The notes under the pieces: model-generated
What the model was told of the DNA's origin: nothing
Database searches by the model: none
What the model saw: only the letters and a program-made list of their open reading frames with translations
Shown here: positions 34,080-43,775 of the stretch, in pieces
Layout of the letters: the number at the start of each line of letters is the position of its first letter
How positions within the stretch are numbered: the stretch's first letter is position 1
Assembly (NCBI GenBank): GCA_947589315.1
Contig: CANPZE010000007.1
Coordinates: 1-64,000 of the forward strand
DNA from: an uncultured Lachnospiraceae bacterium
GTDB taxonomy: Bacteria > Bacillota > Clostridia > Lachnospirales > Lachnospiraceae
Length of the DNA: 64,000 nucleotides
Reading direction: 5' to 3'
Program-made: the position numbers and the translations under genes

Positions 34080-35585
34080 ATGAAAAAGGATAAAAACATG
34101 GCAGAGAAGGGCCAGGGCTGGGAAGACAAAAAGTCCCAGAGGAAGAAAGAATTTGGGATGATGGCTTCTCTATTAAAGATCGGCTGTATCGGCTTCGGAG
34201 GAGGGAGCGCTTTGATCCCGGTCATTGAAAAAGAGGTAGTGGAGGAGCAGAAGCTGGTAACAGAGGAAGAGTACAATAAAGATGTAGTGGTAGCCAGCAT
34301 CACACCCGGCGCCCTGCCTATGGAGATCGCTACCGGACTGGGCAAGCGGGCCTACGGTGTGGGCGGGATGATACTCTCTGCCAATATGATGGCTTTTCCC
34401 GGGGCTTTGGCCACTGTATTGTTATTGTCTGTTATGTCCAGGGTGAGCAGCTCCGTACTGGCCCAGATTGAGATCCTGTCCATGGGGATCTCTGCTTTTA
34501 TTGCCTGCCTTTTGACAGAGTATGCCCGAAAGACGTTGGCAGAGGCCAGGGCGGAGAGCAAAGGGAGATGGAAGCGGGCCGTAGTGATATTGGCCGGTGT
34601 TTTCCTGCTGTCAGGGGGGAAGGCAGTGTACAATATTCTTGGGATCAAGTCAGATCCTATATTCTGCCTGTCTACTTTACAGGTCCTGGGAATCGCCTTT
34701 TTTGGCATTTTGTATACCCGCTGTAAATTTACCAGGAAAAATGTATTAATAGCAGGAATCATTATTGCCATGTATATCTTTACTATCAGCCAGCCCTGGT
34801 TCGCTCTGGGATATCTGGAAATGGGGTTGAAGATCCTGATGGCAGTCTTGTCTGTATGGGGGCTTTATGGCAGTATTGCTGCCTCGGGCAAGAGGAAGAA
34901 GGTCTCCTGTGTCAGGCTGACAAAGGAGCTGGCGGCCTGGCTCCTTTTTATGCTTCTTTTGTCGGCTCCGGCGCTGGTCATAGGGAAAGAGCTGGTGGTA
35001 TTCCTGTCCCGGGGATTTGCCTCCTCCATTATGTCCTTTGGCGGAGGGGATGCCTATTTGTCTGTGGCAGACGGTATGTTCGTCCATTCTGGGATGATCC
35101 CCCAGAATGAGTTCTACGCCCATCTGGTCCCTCTGGTCAATCTGCTTCCCGGTTCCATCCTGTGCAAGACCCTGTCAGGGGTAGGGTATCTTCTGGGATA
35201 CGAAATGACCGGAAGTACAATGACAGGATACCTGGCAGCCCTGGCTGGATTTTCCAGCAGCGTCATGGCTTCCGGAGGTGTATTTTGCCTGGTCTACTAT
35301 ATTTATGAATGTTTTGAAAAGCTGGATGTATTTCGCCTGCTGAGCCGCTGGATCCGTCCGATCATCGCAGGGCTTTTACTGACTGTCATGTGTTCTCTGA
35401 TCTTTCAGAACCTCCAGACTGGCGCCAAACTGGGGCTGCATGGGATAACAGCCATGGGCGTTACCGTTCTGATCTATGGGCTGAATCTGGTTCTGCTCTA
35501 TGTGGGAAAGAAGAAAAATGGAACCTTGATTGCATTCTCTGCAATTACTGTGCTGATCCTGTGCAATCTCCTGACGGTATTGTAA
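34080..35585 (+). CDS. chrA: Fused two-domain CHR (chromate/sulfate) transporter
   Basis: 501 residues from ATG 34080, after GGATGGAG. Two homologous CHR domains: the first begins LLKIGCIGFGGGSALIPVIEKEVV with ITPGALPMEIA; the second has SFGGGDAYLSVADGMFV and LVNLLPGSILCKTLSG. About ten membrane segments are visible. The family (TC 2.A.51) is known for chromate efflux, and chromate mimics sulfate. Location 55 bp after cysQ suggests movement of sulfate or a related oxyanion; direction unknown. No other sulfate importer is present. Confidence 0.85.
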   Translation: MKKDKNMAEKGQGWEDKKSQRKKEFGMMASLLKIGCIGFGGGSALIPVIEKEVVEEQKLVTEEEYNKDVVVASITPGALPMEIATGLGKRAYGVGGMILSANMMAFPGALATVLLLSVMSRVSSSVLAQIEILSMGISAFIACLLTEYARKTLAEARAESKGRWKRAVVILAGVFLLSGGKAVYNILGIKSDPIFCLSTLQVLGIAFFGILYTRCKFTRKNVLIAGIIIAMYIFTISQPWFALGYLEMGLKILMAVLSVWGLYGSIAASGKRKKVSCVRLTKELAAWLLFMLLLSAPALVIGKELVVFLSRGFASSIMSFGGGDAYLSVADGMFVHSGMIPQNEFYAHLVPLVNLLPGSILCKTLSGVGYLLGYEMTGSTMTGYLAALAGFSSSVMASGGVFCLVYYIYECFEKLDVFRLLSRWIRPIIAGLLLTVMCSLIFQNLQTGAKLGLHGITAMGVTVLIYGLNLVLLYVGKKKNGTLIAFSAITVLILCNLLTVL

Positions 35586-35653
35586 AAAAGCTCCTCTCTG
35601 GCCAGGCGGGGAAGCCCAAAGGCTTACGGCGGGCAGAGAAAAGGTTGGATTTC

Positions 35654-35682
35654 TTGACAAATAGGGGCTGTATTGATAAAAT
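35654..35682 (+). promoter_or_regulatory. ilvN promoter
   Basis: TTGACA (35654-35659), 17 bp, TAAAAT (35677-35682), 41 bp before ATG 35724. It rules out the upstream track start at 35673. The leader is too short for a T-box. Confidence 0.75.
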
Positions 35683-35723
35683 CGGATATAGCGTTTACAG
35701 GAGGATGGAAATGGAGGGAAATC

Positions 35724-36236
35724 ATGAAGAAAAAGGTATTATCCATTTTAGTTGAGAATACCTCCGGCGTGCTGAGCCGCGTTGCCGGTTTATTTAGCCG
35801 CCGCGGTTATAATATAGACAGTCTTACGGTTGGTGAGACAGAGGTGTCCGGATATTCCAGGATGACGGTGGTAGCCAGGGGAGACGACCAGATCTTGGAG
35901 CAGATTGAGAAGCAGCTGGCAAAGCTGGAGGATGTAAGAGAGGTCCGGGAGCTGGTAGACGGACATGCCGTATGCCGGGAACTGGTGCTGATCACCATCG
36001 GGGTTACCCCGGAGGAGCGTCCTGCGCTGGTCTCTGTGGTGGATATCTTCCGCGCCAATATCGTTGATGTGGAGATTGATTCCGTGATGATCGAGCTGAC
36101 AGGCAACCAGTCTAAGATCAATGCATTTATCCGGCTTTTAGACGGCTATGAGATCAAGGAAATGGTGCGCACCGGAATCGCCGGTCTGAGCAGGGGCGCC
36201 CAGAACGGTCTGGCCGATGAGGAAGAAATGGAGTAA
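35724..36236 (+). CDS. ilvN: Acetolactate synthase regulatory small subunit
   Basis: 170 residues from ATG 35724, preceded by GGAGGG. N-terminal ACT domain (VLSILVENTSGVLSRVAGLFSRRGYNIDSLTVG) and the C-terminal ALS small-subunit domain. It activates the catalytic subunit (IlvB) and gives valine feedback. No ilvB lies next to it, so the catalytic subunit must be elsewhere. ilvC follows after 113 bp. Confidence 0.93.
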   Translation: MKKKVLSILVENTSGVLSRVAGLFSRRGYNIDSLTVGETEVSGYSRMTVVARGDDQILEQIEKQLAKLEDVREVRELVDGHAVCRELVLITIGVTPEERPALVSVVDIFRANIVDVEIDSVMIELTGNQSKINAFIRLLDGYEIKEMVRTGIAGLSRGAQNGLADEEEME

Positions 36237-36261
36237 AACGCCGTTGCTTGCATGGCGGTCT

Positions 36262-36285
36262 GCTGATACATAATGTAGTGTCAGC
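36262..36285 (+). other. Hairpin in the ilvC leader
   Basis: GCTGATAC (36262-36269) and GTGTCAGC (36278-36285) pair with one G-U. No T-run follows. Possibly an RNA-stability or leader element between ilvN and ilvC. Confidence 0.35.
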
Positions 36286-36334
36286 TCAGTCATATCAGGC
36301 TTGCGCTTTGCATATATCATTAAATTTAATTTAA

Positions 36335-37372
<1,038 letters not shown>

Positions 37373-37402
37373 TCAAGGCGTCCAGATCGATCAGAAATGT
37401 CA

Positions 37403-37449
37403 GATACCGGGGACGGGATGGATATCATCCCTTCTTCGGTATTTTTTTG
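37403..37449 (+). terminator. Terminator after ilvC
   Basis: Outer arms GATACCG / CGGTAT enclose a second stem GGGATG / CATCCC; the structure is followed by TTTTTTT at 37442-37448. Confidence 0.75.
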
Positions 37450-37474
37450 ACTTCTGGCAGGCCTTTGGTATAGA
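37447..37474 (+). promoter_or_regulatory. Candidate promoter of the FGGY kinase gene
   Basis: TTGACT (37447-37452) overlaps the T-run of the ilvC terminator; TATAGA follows after 16 bp (37469-37474). Confidence 0.45.
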
Positions 37475-37520
37475 CAAATGATAGAGAAGTAGTAGAATGG
37501 GAGTAGAAGGGAGGAAAGCT

Positions 37521-39116
37521 ATGCGGGAGAAAATAAGTGAAATGATCCGGGCGGGGAAGACCAGCCTTGGGATAGAATTTGGTTCTACCAGGATCAAGGC
37601 AGTATTGGTCGGGGAAGATCATGTGCCTGTCGCATCAGGCAGCCATGAATGGGAAAATCAGCTGATAGACCATATCTGGACCTATTCCCTGGAGGATATC
37701 ATCCAGGGGATGCAGGATTGCTATGCCAGCCTTGCCAATGAGGTGGAGGAACATTACGGGGTGCCGTTGGAAACGATCGGGGCTCTTGGGATCAGTGGAA
37801 TGATGCATGGCTATATGGCCTTTGACCGGAATGACCGTCTGCTGGTGCCTTTTCGCACGTGGAGGAATACAATGACAGAGGAGGCGGCCGGGAAATTAAC
37901 GGATCTGTTTGCGTTTCCCATTCCCCAGAGGTGGAGTATTGCCCATCTGTATCAGGCGATCTGCAACGGGGAAGAGCATGTGGGGGAAATTGCTTATCTT
38001 ACCACACTGGCCGGTTACGTCCATTGGCGGCTCACCGGGCAGAAGGCAGTGGGGATTGGGGAAGCATCGGGAATGTTTCCTATTGATTCCCGGACCCGGA
38101 ATTATCATCAGGACATGCTTCGCAAATTTGACTGCTATATTGAGGAGAAGGGCTATCCCTGGAAGATAGAGGAGATTCTCCCGCAGGTTCTGACTGCCGG
38201 GGAACAGGGCGGCGTCCTGACCCAGGAAGGGGCAAGGCTTCTGGATGTCAGCGGCCGTCTCCGCAGCGGTGTGAAATTATGTCCCCCGGAGGGAGATGCA
38301 GGGACGGGAATGACTGCGACCAATAGCGTGGCCGTGCGTACCGGCAATATTTCCGCCGGAACCTCCGTATTTGCCATGATTGTATTAGAGAAGGAACTGT
38401 CCCGGCTGCACCCGGAACTGGATCTGGTGACAACGCCCACCGGGAAGCCGGTGGCTATGGTACATTGTAACAACTGTACCTCTGATTTGAATGCCTGGAT
38501 CAACTTATTTGGAGAGTTTGCCGCCTTGCTTGGCGCAGAGCAGGATAAGGACAGGCTGTTTGAACTGCTGTATGGCAAGGCAATGGAAGCAGAGGCGGAT
38601 GGGGGCGGTATGCTGGCCTGCAATTATTTCTCCGGGGAACATATTACCCGGTTGGAGGAGGGGCGTCCCTTCTTTGTACGAAGGCCGGACAGCGCCTTGA
38701 ATCTGGCTAATTTTATGCGGACACATCTATTTTCCGCGCTGGCTACCTTAAAGCTGGGGCTGGACATCCTCCTGCAGGAGGAGAAGGTGAAAGTAGATAA
38801 GATTTATGGGCATGGGGGGCTTTTCCGGACAAAGGGAGTGGGGCAGAGCCTGGTGGCAGCTGCGATGGATACTCCCGTGTCCCTCATGGATACTGCCGGG
38901 GAAGGGGGAGCCTGGGGAATTGCCCTGCTGGCCTCATATATGAATACCCGGGAGGAAGGGGAAGCTTTGGAGAGTTTTCTGCAGAAAAAAGTATTTTCCC
39001 ACAGCAGAGAGCAGAGGGTGGAACCCAGGAAGCAGGATGTAGACGGGTTTAACACATTTATGGAACGGTACCGGAGGGGACTGGCAGTCGAACGAAGCGC
39101 AGTGGAGCAGCTGTAG
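37521..39116 (+). CDS. FGGY-family carbohydrate kinase (candidate L-ribulokinase)
   Basis: 531 residues from ATG 37521 (GGGAGG seven bases upstream; the track start 37497 precedes it). Two-domain FGGY kinase: [18 protein letters not shown] (phosphate loop), [15 protein letters not shown], and the C-terminal ATP domain with [18 protein letters not shown] and [14 protein letters not shown]. The adjacent araD-like gene (18 bp downstream) suggests the substrate is L-ribulose or another ketopentose. It differs from classical AraB, so the substrate is an inference from context. No isomerase, transporter or regulator is linked. Confidence 0.75.
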   Translation: MREKISEMIRAGKTSLGIEFGSTRIKAVLVGEDHVPVASGSHEWENQLIDHIWTYSLEDIIQGMQDCYASLANEVEEHYGVPLETIGALGISGMMHGYMAFDRNDRLLVPFRTWRNTMTEEAAGKLTDLFAFPIPQRWSIAHLYQAICNGEEHVGEIAYLTTLAGYVHWRLTGQKAVGIGEASGMFPIDSRTRNYHQDMLRKFDCYIEEKGYPWKIEEILPQVLTAGEQGGVLTQEGARLLDVSGRLRSGVKLCPPEGDAGTGMTATNSVAVRTGNISAGTSVFAMIVLEKELSRLHPELDLVTTPTGKPVAMVHCNNCTSDLNAWINLFGEFAALLGAEQDKDRLFELLYGKAMEAEADGGGMLACNYFSGEHITRLEEGRPFFVRRPDSALNLANFMRTHLFSALATLKLGLDILLQEEKVKVDKIYGHGGLFRTKGVGQSLVAAAMDTPVSLMDTAGEGGAWGIALLASYMNTREEGEALESFLQKKVFSHSREQRVEPRKQDVDGFNTFMERYRRGLAVERSAVEQL

Positions 39117-39134
39117 GCGCTGGAAAGGGGTATT

Positions 39135-39827
39135 ATGTTAGAAGAGTTAAAGCAAAAGGTATATGAGGCAAATATGATGCTGCCGGAATATGGCTTAGTG
39201 ACCTTTACCTGGGGAAATGTCAGTGGGATAGACCGGGAGAGCGGTATCTTTGCTATTAAGCCCAGTGGCGTGGAATATGAAAAGCTGACGCCGGAGGCGA
39301 TGGTCCTGGTGGACCTGGATGGAAATCCGGTGGAAGGGGAATACCGGCCCTCCTCCGATACGCCTACCCATGCAGAACTGTATAAAGCCTTTCCTGACAT
39401 CGGAGGGATTGTACATACCCATTCTGACTATGCGACCAGTTGGGCGCAGGCCGGCAGGAGCCTCCCCTGCTATGGGACTACCCACGCCGATTACTTTTAT
39501 GGAGAGATTCCCTGCGTGCGCTGTCTGGACAGAGAGGAGCTGGAGGAAGCTTATGAGAAAAATACCGGCATACTGATCGCCCGGTCCTTTCAGGAAATGG
39601 GAAAGGACCCCAAGGCAGTGCCGGCGGTCCTGTGCAAAAACCATGGGCCATTTACCTGGGGCAGGGATGCAGGAGAGGCGGTATATCATGCAGCAGTCCT
39701 GGAGAGGGTGGCAAGGCTGGCCTGCCATACGGAGCAGCTGAAAAAAGACGTGGCTCCCGCCCCTCAGGAGCTTCAGGACAAGCATTATTACAGAAAGCAT
39801 GGGGCAAATGCCTATTATGGGCAATAA
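39135..39827 (+). CDS. araD: L-ribulose-5-phosphate 4-epimerase
   Basis: 230 residues. Class II aldolase/adducin fold with [10 protein letters not shown] and [10 protein letters not shown] near the N-terminus, zinc-binding HTHSDYA (about residue 96) and [14 protein letters not shown]. It converts L-ribulose 5-phosphate to D-xylulose 5-phosphate, feeding the pentose phosphate pathway. It follows the FGGY kinase as a two-gene unit. Confidence 0.9.
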   Translation: MLEELKQKVYEANMMLPEYGLVTFTWGNVSGIDRESGIFAIKPSGVEYEKLTPEAMVLVDLDGNPVEGEYRPSSDTPTHAELYKAFPDIGGIVHTHSDYATSWAQAGRSLPCYGTTHADYFYGEIPCVRCLDREELEEAYEKNTGILIARSFQEMGKDPKAVPAVLCKNHGPFTWGRDAGEAVYHAAVLERVARLACHTEQLKKDVAPAPQELQDKHYYRKHGANAYYGQ

Positions 39828-39864
39828 AATACTGGAAAAATAAGGAAAATCAAGGCTTTTCCAG

Positions 39865-39893
39865 TTGAAATTTATGTAAGGTTCGTCTATAAT
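39865..39893 (+). promoter_or_regulatory. Promoter of the 36-residue miniprotein
   Basis: TTGAAA (39865-39870), 17 bp, TATAAT (39888-39893), 45 bp before the ATG of the small gene. Confidence 0.75.
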
Positions 39894-39938
39894 GTATGAA
39901 AACATAGTATAAATACTGATATTCGAGGAGGGATCATC

Positions 39939-40049
39939 ATGGCTTTACTTGGGGGGATTATCTTATTGGTAGTAATCGTGGTGGCTGTAATCGCAGGTAT
40001 TGTAACCGCTGTGACGGCAGGGGTAAAGGATACTCTGGATGACGAATAG
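39939..40049 (+). CDS. 36-residue single-span membrane miniprotein
   Basis: Missed by the ORF track. ATG 39939 lies six bases after GAGGAGGG and reads to TAG 40047. The peptide begins MALLGGIILLVVIVVAVIAG, continues through more hydrophobic residues, and ends with a charged tail (GVKDTLDDE): one membrane helix with an acidic end, probably inserted in the cytoplasmic membrane. It has its own near-consensus promoter and a downstream hairpin, so it is a separate unit. Function unknown; toxin-like or membrane-protein-modulating roles are possible. Confidence 0.7.
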   Translation: MALLGGIILLVVIVVAVIAGIVTAVTAGVKDTLDDE

Positions 40050-40070
40050 TAGTATAGAAAGCGTAAATGA

Positions 40071-40104
40071 GGGTGTTGTTTTCGGATATCACAGCACCCT
40101 TTTC
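40071..40104 (+). terminator. Terminator after the miniprotein gene
   Basis: GGGTGTTG / CAGCACCC (one G-U pair), 13-base loop, then TTTTC. It lies between the miniprotein and aroD. Confidence 0.6.
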
Positions 40105-40142
40105 TATTTCCAGGTTCATAAAATACGGGGGAGGATAAGCTT

Positions 40143-40937
40143 ATGGTTCAGGTTGGGGCAGTTACCATTGGAGAAGGACAGCCGAAGATTTGCGCTTCTA
40201 TTACAGAATCCGACAGGAAGGCAGTGATTGCTGCAGCAGATATCCTGGTGCAGAAATCCATTGATATCATTGAATGGCGTTTGGATTTTTTCAATGATAT
40301 GGAAGACCGGGACAGAATGAAGGATACGCTTCTTCGTTTAAAAATGTCCCTGGGAAATAAGCCGCTTCTGATCACCTTCCGCAGTGAAGAGGAGGGTGGA
40401 AACGGAACACTGGGAAGAGAGGCTTATGAAGAGCTTTTGCTTTGGATCGCTGAGAGTGGATATGCAGATATGATTGATGTGGAAATATTCCGGGAGCTGT
40501 CTTACCAGGAGGCGGCGGCTGGCCAGGCAGAGCGGCGGATGGACGAGATCCGGGAATTTATCCGGCAGCTGCAGCAAAAAGTGATCGTGGTGGGGTCCTA
40601 TCATGATTTTGGCAGGACGCCTTCCCGGGAGGAAATGATGGGAAGGCTGGAGCTGATGGACGCCCTGGGGGCGGACATTCCCAAGCTGGCGGTGATGCCG
40701 CAGAATAAAAAAGACGCATTGACGCTAATGACTGTTACACTGGAGTATAGTTCTAATACAAGTAAGCCCCTGATCACAATGGCGATGGGAGGGCTGGGGG
40801 TAGTGAGCCGGCTGGCGGGAGAATCCTTTGGCTCGGCCGTGACCTTTGGATGCGTAGGCCAGCCCAGCGCCCCGGGCCAGGTGGCAGTAGACCGCCTGGA
40901 GGATGCCCTGGAGCTGATCCATCAATGCTATCGATGA
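40143..40937 (+). CDS. aroD: Type I 3-dehydroquinate dehydratase
   Basis: 264 residues. TIM-barrel class I enzyme with IEWRLDFF, catalytic His in VGSYHDFGRTP and the Schiff-base Lys in ADIPKLAVMP (about residue 181). It dehydrates 3-dehydroquinate to 3-dehydroshikimate. GGGGGAGGATAAGCTT precedes the ATG. aroK follows 18 bp later; aroE lies about 6 kb away on the other strand. Confidence 0.94.
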   Translation: MVQVGAVTIGEGQPKICASITESDRKAVIAAADILVQKSIDIIEWRLDFFNDMEDRDRMKDTLLRLKMSLGNKPLLITFRSEEEGGNGTLGREAYEELLLWIAESGYADMIDVEIFRELSYQEAAAGQAERRMDEIREFIRQLQQKVIVVGSYHDFGRTPSREEMMGRLELMDALGADIPKLAVMPQNKKDALTLMTVTLEYSSNTSKPLITMAMGGLGVVSRLAGESFGSAVTFGCVGQPSAPGQVAVDRLEDALELIHQCYR

Positions 40938-40955
40938 CAGAGGAGAGTTCTAACA

Positions 40956-41468
40956 ATGAAAAAATTAACGCAACATATCTTTCTGATCGGTTTCATGGGG
41001 GTAGGCAAGACAAGCACCTCCCATGCCTTGGGGAAGAAGTTGGGCGTGGGCGAGATTGATACGGATGCTGTGATCGTAGAGCGGGAAGGCAGGGAGATCG
41101 CGGCAATCTTCCAACAGGAGGGAGAGGAATATTTCCGGCGGAAGGAGACGGCCCTTTTAGACGAGATTGGAAAGCGGAGCCCCTGTGTGGTATCCTGCGG
41201 CGGCGGAATGGCCATGCGTCCGGAAAATGTAGAGAAAATGAAAAGCCAGGGGCGGATTGTATTTCTGACGGCAGAGCCGGAGACTATTTATGAACATGTG
41301 AAGGATAGCAGCAGCCGTCCTCTCCTCAATGGCAATATGAACGTAGAGTATATCCGGGAACTGATGGCGAGCCGGACGCCGGCTTATCAGGCGGCGGCGG
41401 ATGTGACAGTAAAGACGGATCAGATGATTCCCTGGCAGGTGGCGGAAAAGATCCTGCAGCTTTTATAA
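40956..41468 (+). CDS. aroK: Shikimate kinase
   Basis: 170 residues. P-loop [15 protein letters not shown] (residues 13-27), shikimate-binding DTD (about 36-38), SCGGGMAMR and the lid arginines in SSRPLL. Phosphorylates shikimate with ATP. AGAGGAGAGTTCTAACA lies before the ATG. Confidence 0.94.
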   Translation: MKKLTQHIFLIGFMGVGKTSTSHALGKKLGVGEIDTDAVIVEREGREIAAIFQQEGEEYFRRKETALLDEIGKRSPCVVSCGGGMAMRPENVEKMKSQGRIVFLTAEPETIYEHVKDSSSRPLLNGNMNVEYIRELMASRTPAYQAAADVTVKTDQMIPWQVAEKILQLL

Positions 41469-41518
41469 GAGGCGCGATAGCCTTTGCAAGGGACAGACAG
41501 GGAACTGATAGAAAATAC

Positions 41519-41545
41519 TTGAAAAATATCTGTAAATCATATAAA
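41519..41545 (+). promoter_or_regulatory. Weak candidate efp promoter
   Basis: TTGAAA (41519-41524) and TATAAA (41540-41545) are separated by only 15 bp, which is short. It lies about 60 bp before efp. Confidence 0.3.
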
Positions 41546-41602
41546 CTAATCAAAGGATTGTGTGGATTTGACATCCGTGACTACATTAAGGAGGATTTTT
41601 TC

Positions 41603-42157
41603 ATGGTATCAGCAGGTGATTTCAGAAATGGTTTGACCATTGAAGTAGAAGGCAATGTGTACCAGGTTATGGAATTTCAGCATGTAAAGCCGGGTAAGGG
41701 AGCTGCTTTTGTCAGAACAAAGCTCAAGAACATTAAGAACGGAGGCGTGGTAGAGAAAACCTTCCGTCCAACAGAGAAGTGCCCACAGGCTCATATTGAA
41801 CGTGCCGATATGCAGTATCTGTACAGTGATGATATGTATCATTTCATGAATACGGAGACATATGACCAGGTTGATATGACAGCAGAGCAGGTGGGAGATT
41901 CCATGAAGTTTGTCAAGGAAAACGAAATGGTAAAGATGCTCTCCCACAACGGTCAGATTTTTGCAATTGAGCCTCCTCTGTTTGTAGAGCTGGCAGTGAC
42001 AGAGACAGAACCTGGATTTAAAGGAGATACAGCCACAGGAGCCAATAAGCCGGCTACTGTTGAGACAGGGGCTGTGGTTAATGTACCCCTGTTTGTAGAG
42101 ACAGGAGATGTGATCAGTATTGATACCCGTACAGGAGAATATCTGAAGCGCGTGTGA
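41603..42157 (+). CDS. efp: Translation elongation factor P
   Basis: 184 residues from ATG 41603 (AAGGAGG upstream; the track start 41519 is rejected). Three beta-barrel domains begin [38 protein letters not shown]. Lys in KPGKGAA (about residue 32) is the tip that in many bacteria is modified and reaches the peptidyl-transfer centre to relieve stalling at polyproline. No modification enzyme is in the window. Confidence 0.96.
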   Translation: MVSAGDFRNGLTIEVEGNVYQVMEFQHVKPGKGAAFVRTKLKNIKNGGVVEKTFRPTEKCPQAHIERADMQYLYSDDMYHFMNTETYDQVDMTAEQVGDSMKFVKENEMVKMLSHNGQIFAIEPPLFVELAVTETEPGFKGDTATGANKPATVETGAVVNVPLFVETGDVISIDTRTGEYLKRV

Positions 42158-42192
42158 TCTGACGGAGACATCTTCGGTAAAAAAGGCGAACG

Positions 42193-42228
42193 CAGAGAGT
42201 TCTCATGATATTTTGTGAGGGCTCTCTG
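42193..42228 (+). terminator. Hairpin after efp
   Basis: CAGAGAG / CTCTCTG with inner CTCA / TGAG and a 10-base loop. The following TTAGTTATTG is only moderately T-rich. Confidence 0.45.
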
Positions 42229-42295
42229 TTAGTTATTGTCTTTTCCAGCCAGATGTACGATAAGGATCAGGATAAGATAAGATTTTGTAAGAAAA

Positions 42296-42323
42296 TTGAA
42301 AGAAATTCTTAAAATCTTATAAT
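42296..42323 (+). promoter_or_regulatory. Candidate upstream promoter of the sulfotransferase genes
   Basis: TTGAAA (42296-42301), 16 bp, TATAAT (42318-42323). A second possible -10, TACAAT at 42386-42391, lies closer to the gene and has no good -35, which would fit an activator-dependent promoter. Confidence 0.5.
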
Positions 42324-42350
42324 TGACACAGTATTGATATAAAGTTGACA
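42323..42350 (+). promoter_or_regulatory. Three TTGAYA direct repeats at 11-bp period
   Basis: TTGACA (42323-42328), TTGATA (42334-42339) and TTGACA (42345-42350), each separated by 5 bp. Hexamers in direct repeat once per helical turn are the pattern bound by OmpR/PhoB-family regulators (Pho-box style). They lie 36-63 bp upstream of the TACAAT -10 candidate and overlap the upstream TATAAT by one base. Confidence 0.5.
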
Positions 42351-42439
42351 CATTCCGTTGGTTAAATGGATGATGTTGGAAGAGATACAATAAATATCCT
42401 TTTCTATGGAATGTGCCTGATCAACAGAAAGGAAAAAGA

Positions 42440-43675
42440 ATGGGAATCAGCACAAGAGAAGAGCTTTTGCAGGCAGCAGACGGCAGTATGCCGGTCATTC
42501 TTTATGGGAAGGCTTCTTTGATCCGGATTATTCTTCGTTTCCTGGAACGGGAAGGGAAGAAAAAAGCCGTGGTTGGGGTCTGTTTTGCAGATACGGACCG
42601 CAAAGAGGGAAGTCTGGGAATCCCAATCTGCTCGCTGAAAGAGCTGGCAGAGTACCGGGAACAGGCTCAGGTACTTGTGGCGCTGGCCAGAGAGAAGCAG
42701 GAGAAAACGGCTTTGCAAAAGCTGGAGAAAAAGGGTTATCAGAAAAGGATATGTATTGAATACAACCTGTTGTCAGAGATTGGCAGCAGCGAGCATGTTC
42801 ATCTGGACTTTATCTGTGTCGGTTTTGTAAAATGTGGCACTACATCGCTGCAGGAGGCACTGATATTGAACCCTGATATATATCTGCCGAAGAAAAAAGA
42901 AACCTTGTATATGGGGTGGCGCAACCGTTTCGAGGATGCTCCTGAGAGATTTAACCGGATTTATTACAGCGATGTAAAAGAGGGGCAGACGGTAGGCAAT
43001 ATAGAACCCAGCTATCATGCAAATGCAGAGGGGATCTATGAATGCTTTGGCAGTGGCACCAAGGTTATCTTTATGGTGCGCAATCCTATGGATGCAACGT
43101 ATTCTTATTTTAAGATGCTGATGCGCAAAACGGAAGAGCTGCAGCAGGTCAAATATTACAAGCAGTACCATAAATTTGATGTGCGCATGTTCGACAACTA
43201 CATTTCTGACTACATTTTATCTGGCAAGGAGACACGTTTCCAGTATATGAAATGGATCAACCGTTATCTCCGCTTTTACGATAGGAGCCAGATCAAGGTG
43301 GTGTTCTTTGAGGATGTGATCCGGGAACCGGAAAAGACGCTGAATGAGATTCAGGAATTTATTGGCGTTAAAGCCAAATCATTTTCCTCCCTTCCCCATT
43401 CTAATGAAGGGAAGGAGGTCTCCAGGAACTATCTGAGCGCCAGGATCAACCGATGGCTGTACCGTAAGGACAGAGAGCTGCGGTACATATCTTCTCCCAA
43501 GAAGAAGACCAGGCAGAATCAAAGAAAGAAGCTGCTGCACAAATATACCCTGCTGGAAAACAGGGATAAGATGCTTCCAGAGAGCCGGAAAGTCCTTTTG
43601 GATCATTACATGGACAGTATCCATGAGCTGGAGGAATTTTGCGGCAGAGATCTGAAGGGAATGTGGTACGAATAG
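42440..43675 (+). CDS. Two-domain PAPS-type sulfotransferase (first paralogue)
   Basis: 411 residues from ATG 42440 (AAAGGA six bases upstream; the GTG 42413 has no site). Residues about 1-115 form a small Rossmann-like domain (PVILYGKASLIRIILRFLE, GIPICSLKELAEYREQAQV). The sulfotransferase domain follows: HLDFICVGFVKCGTTSL is the 5'-phosphosulfate loop, where Thr-Ser contact the sulfonate, and VIFMVRNPMDATYSYFKM is the 3'-phosphate motif. The residue usually Lys in GFPKxGTT is kept (VKCG). The acceptor is unknown; a paralogue and a teichoic-type polymerase follow, so a cell-surface glycan is likely. Confidence 0.85.
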   Translation: MGISTREELLQAADGSMPVILYGKASLIRIILRFLEREGKKKAVVGVCFADTDRKEGSLGIPICSLKELAEYREQAQVLVALAREKQEKTALQKLEKKGYQKRICIEYNLLSEIGSSEHVHLDFICVGFVKCGTTSLQEALILNPDIYLPKKKETLYMGWRNRFEDAPERFNRIYYSDVKEGQTVGNIEPSYHANAEGIYECFGSGTKVIFMVRNPMDATYSYFKMLMRKTEELQQVKYYKQYHKFDVRMFDNYISDYILSGKETRFQYMKWINRYLRFYDRSQIKVVFFEDVIREPEKTLNEIQEFIGVKAKSFSSLPHSNEGKEVSRNYLSARINRWLYRKDRELRYISSPKKKTRQNQRKKLLHKYTLLENRDKMLPESRKVLLDHYMDSIHELEEFCGRDLKGMWYE

Positions 43676-43775
43676 GCCAGGGAGGAATCCTTTGGCAGAT
43701 ATCATCCGTATAATATCCAGGATTTTGATTGATACTTGAGGGGTAGATGAAAATCTTAAGAAAGGTATTATATGG

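Noticed and set aside
35586-35723. T-box or attenuator before ilvN
   Set aside because: A good promoter lies only 41 bp before the start codon, leaving no room for a T-box, and no T-box sequence is visible.
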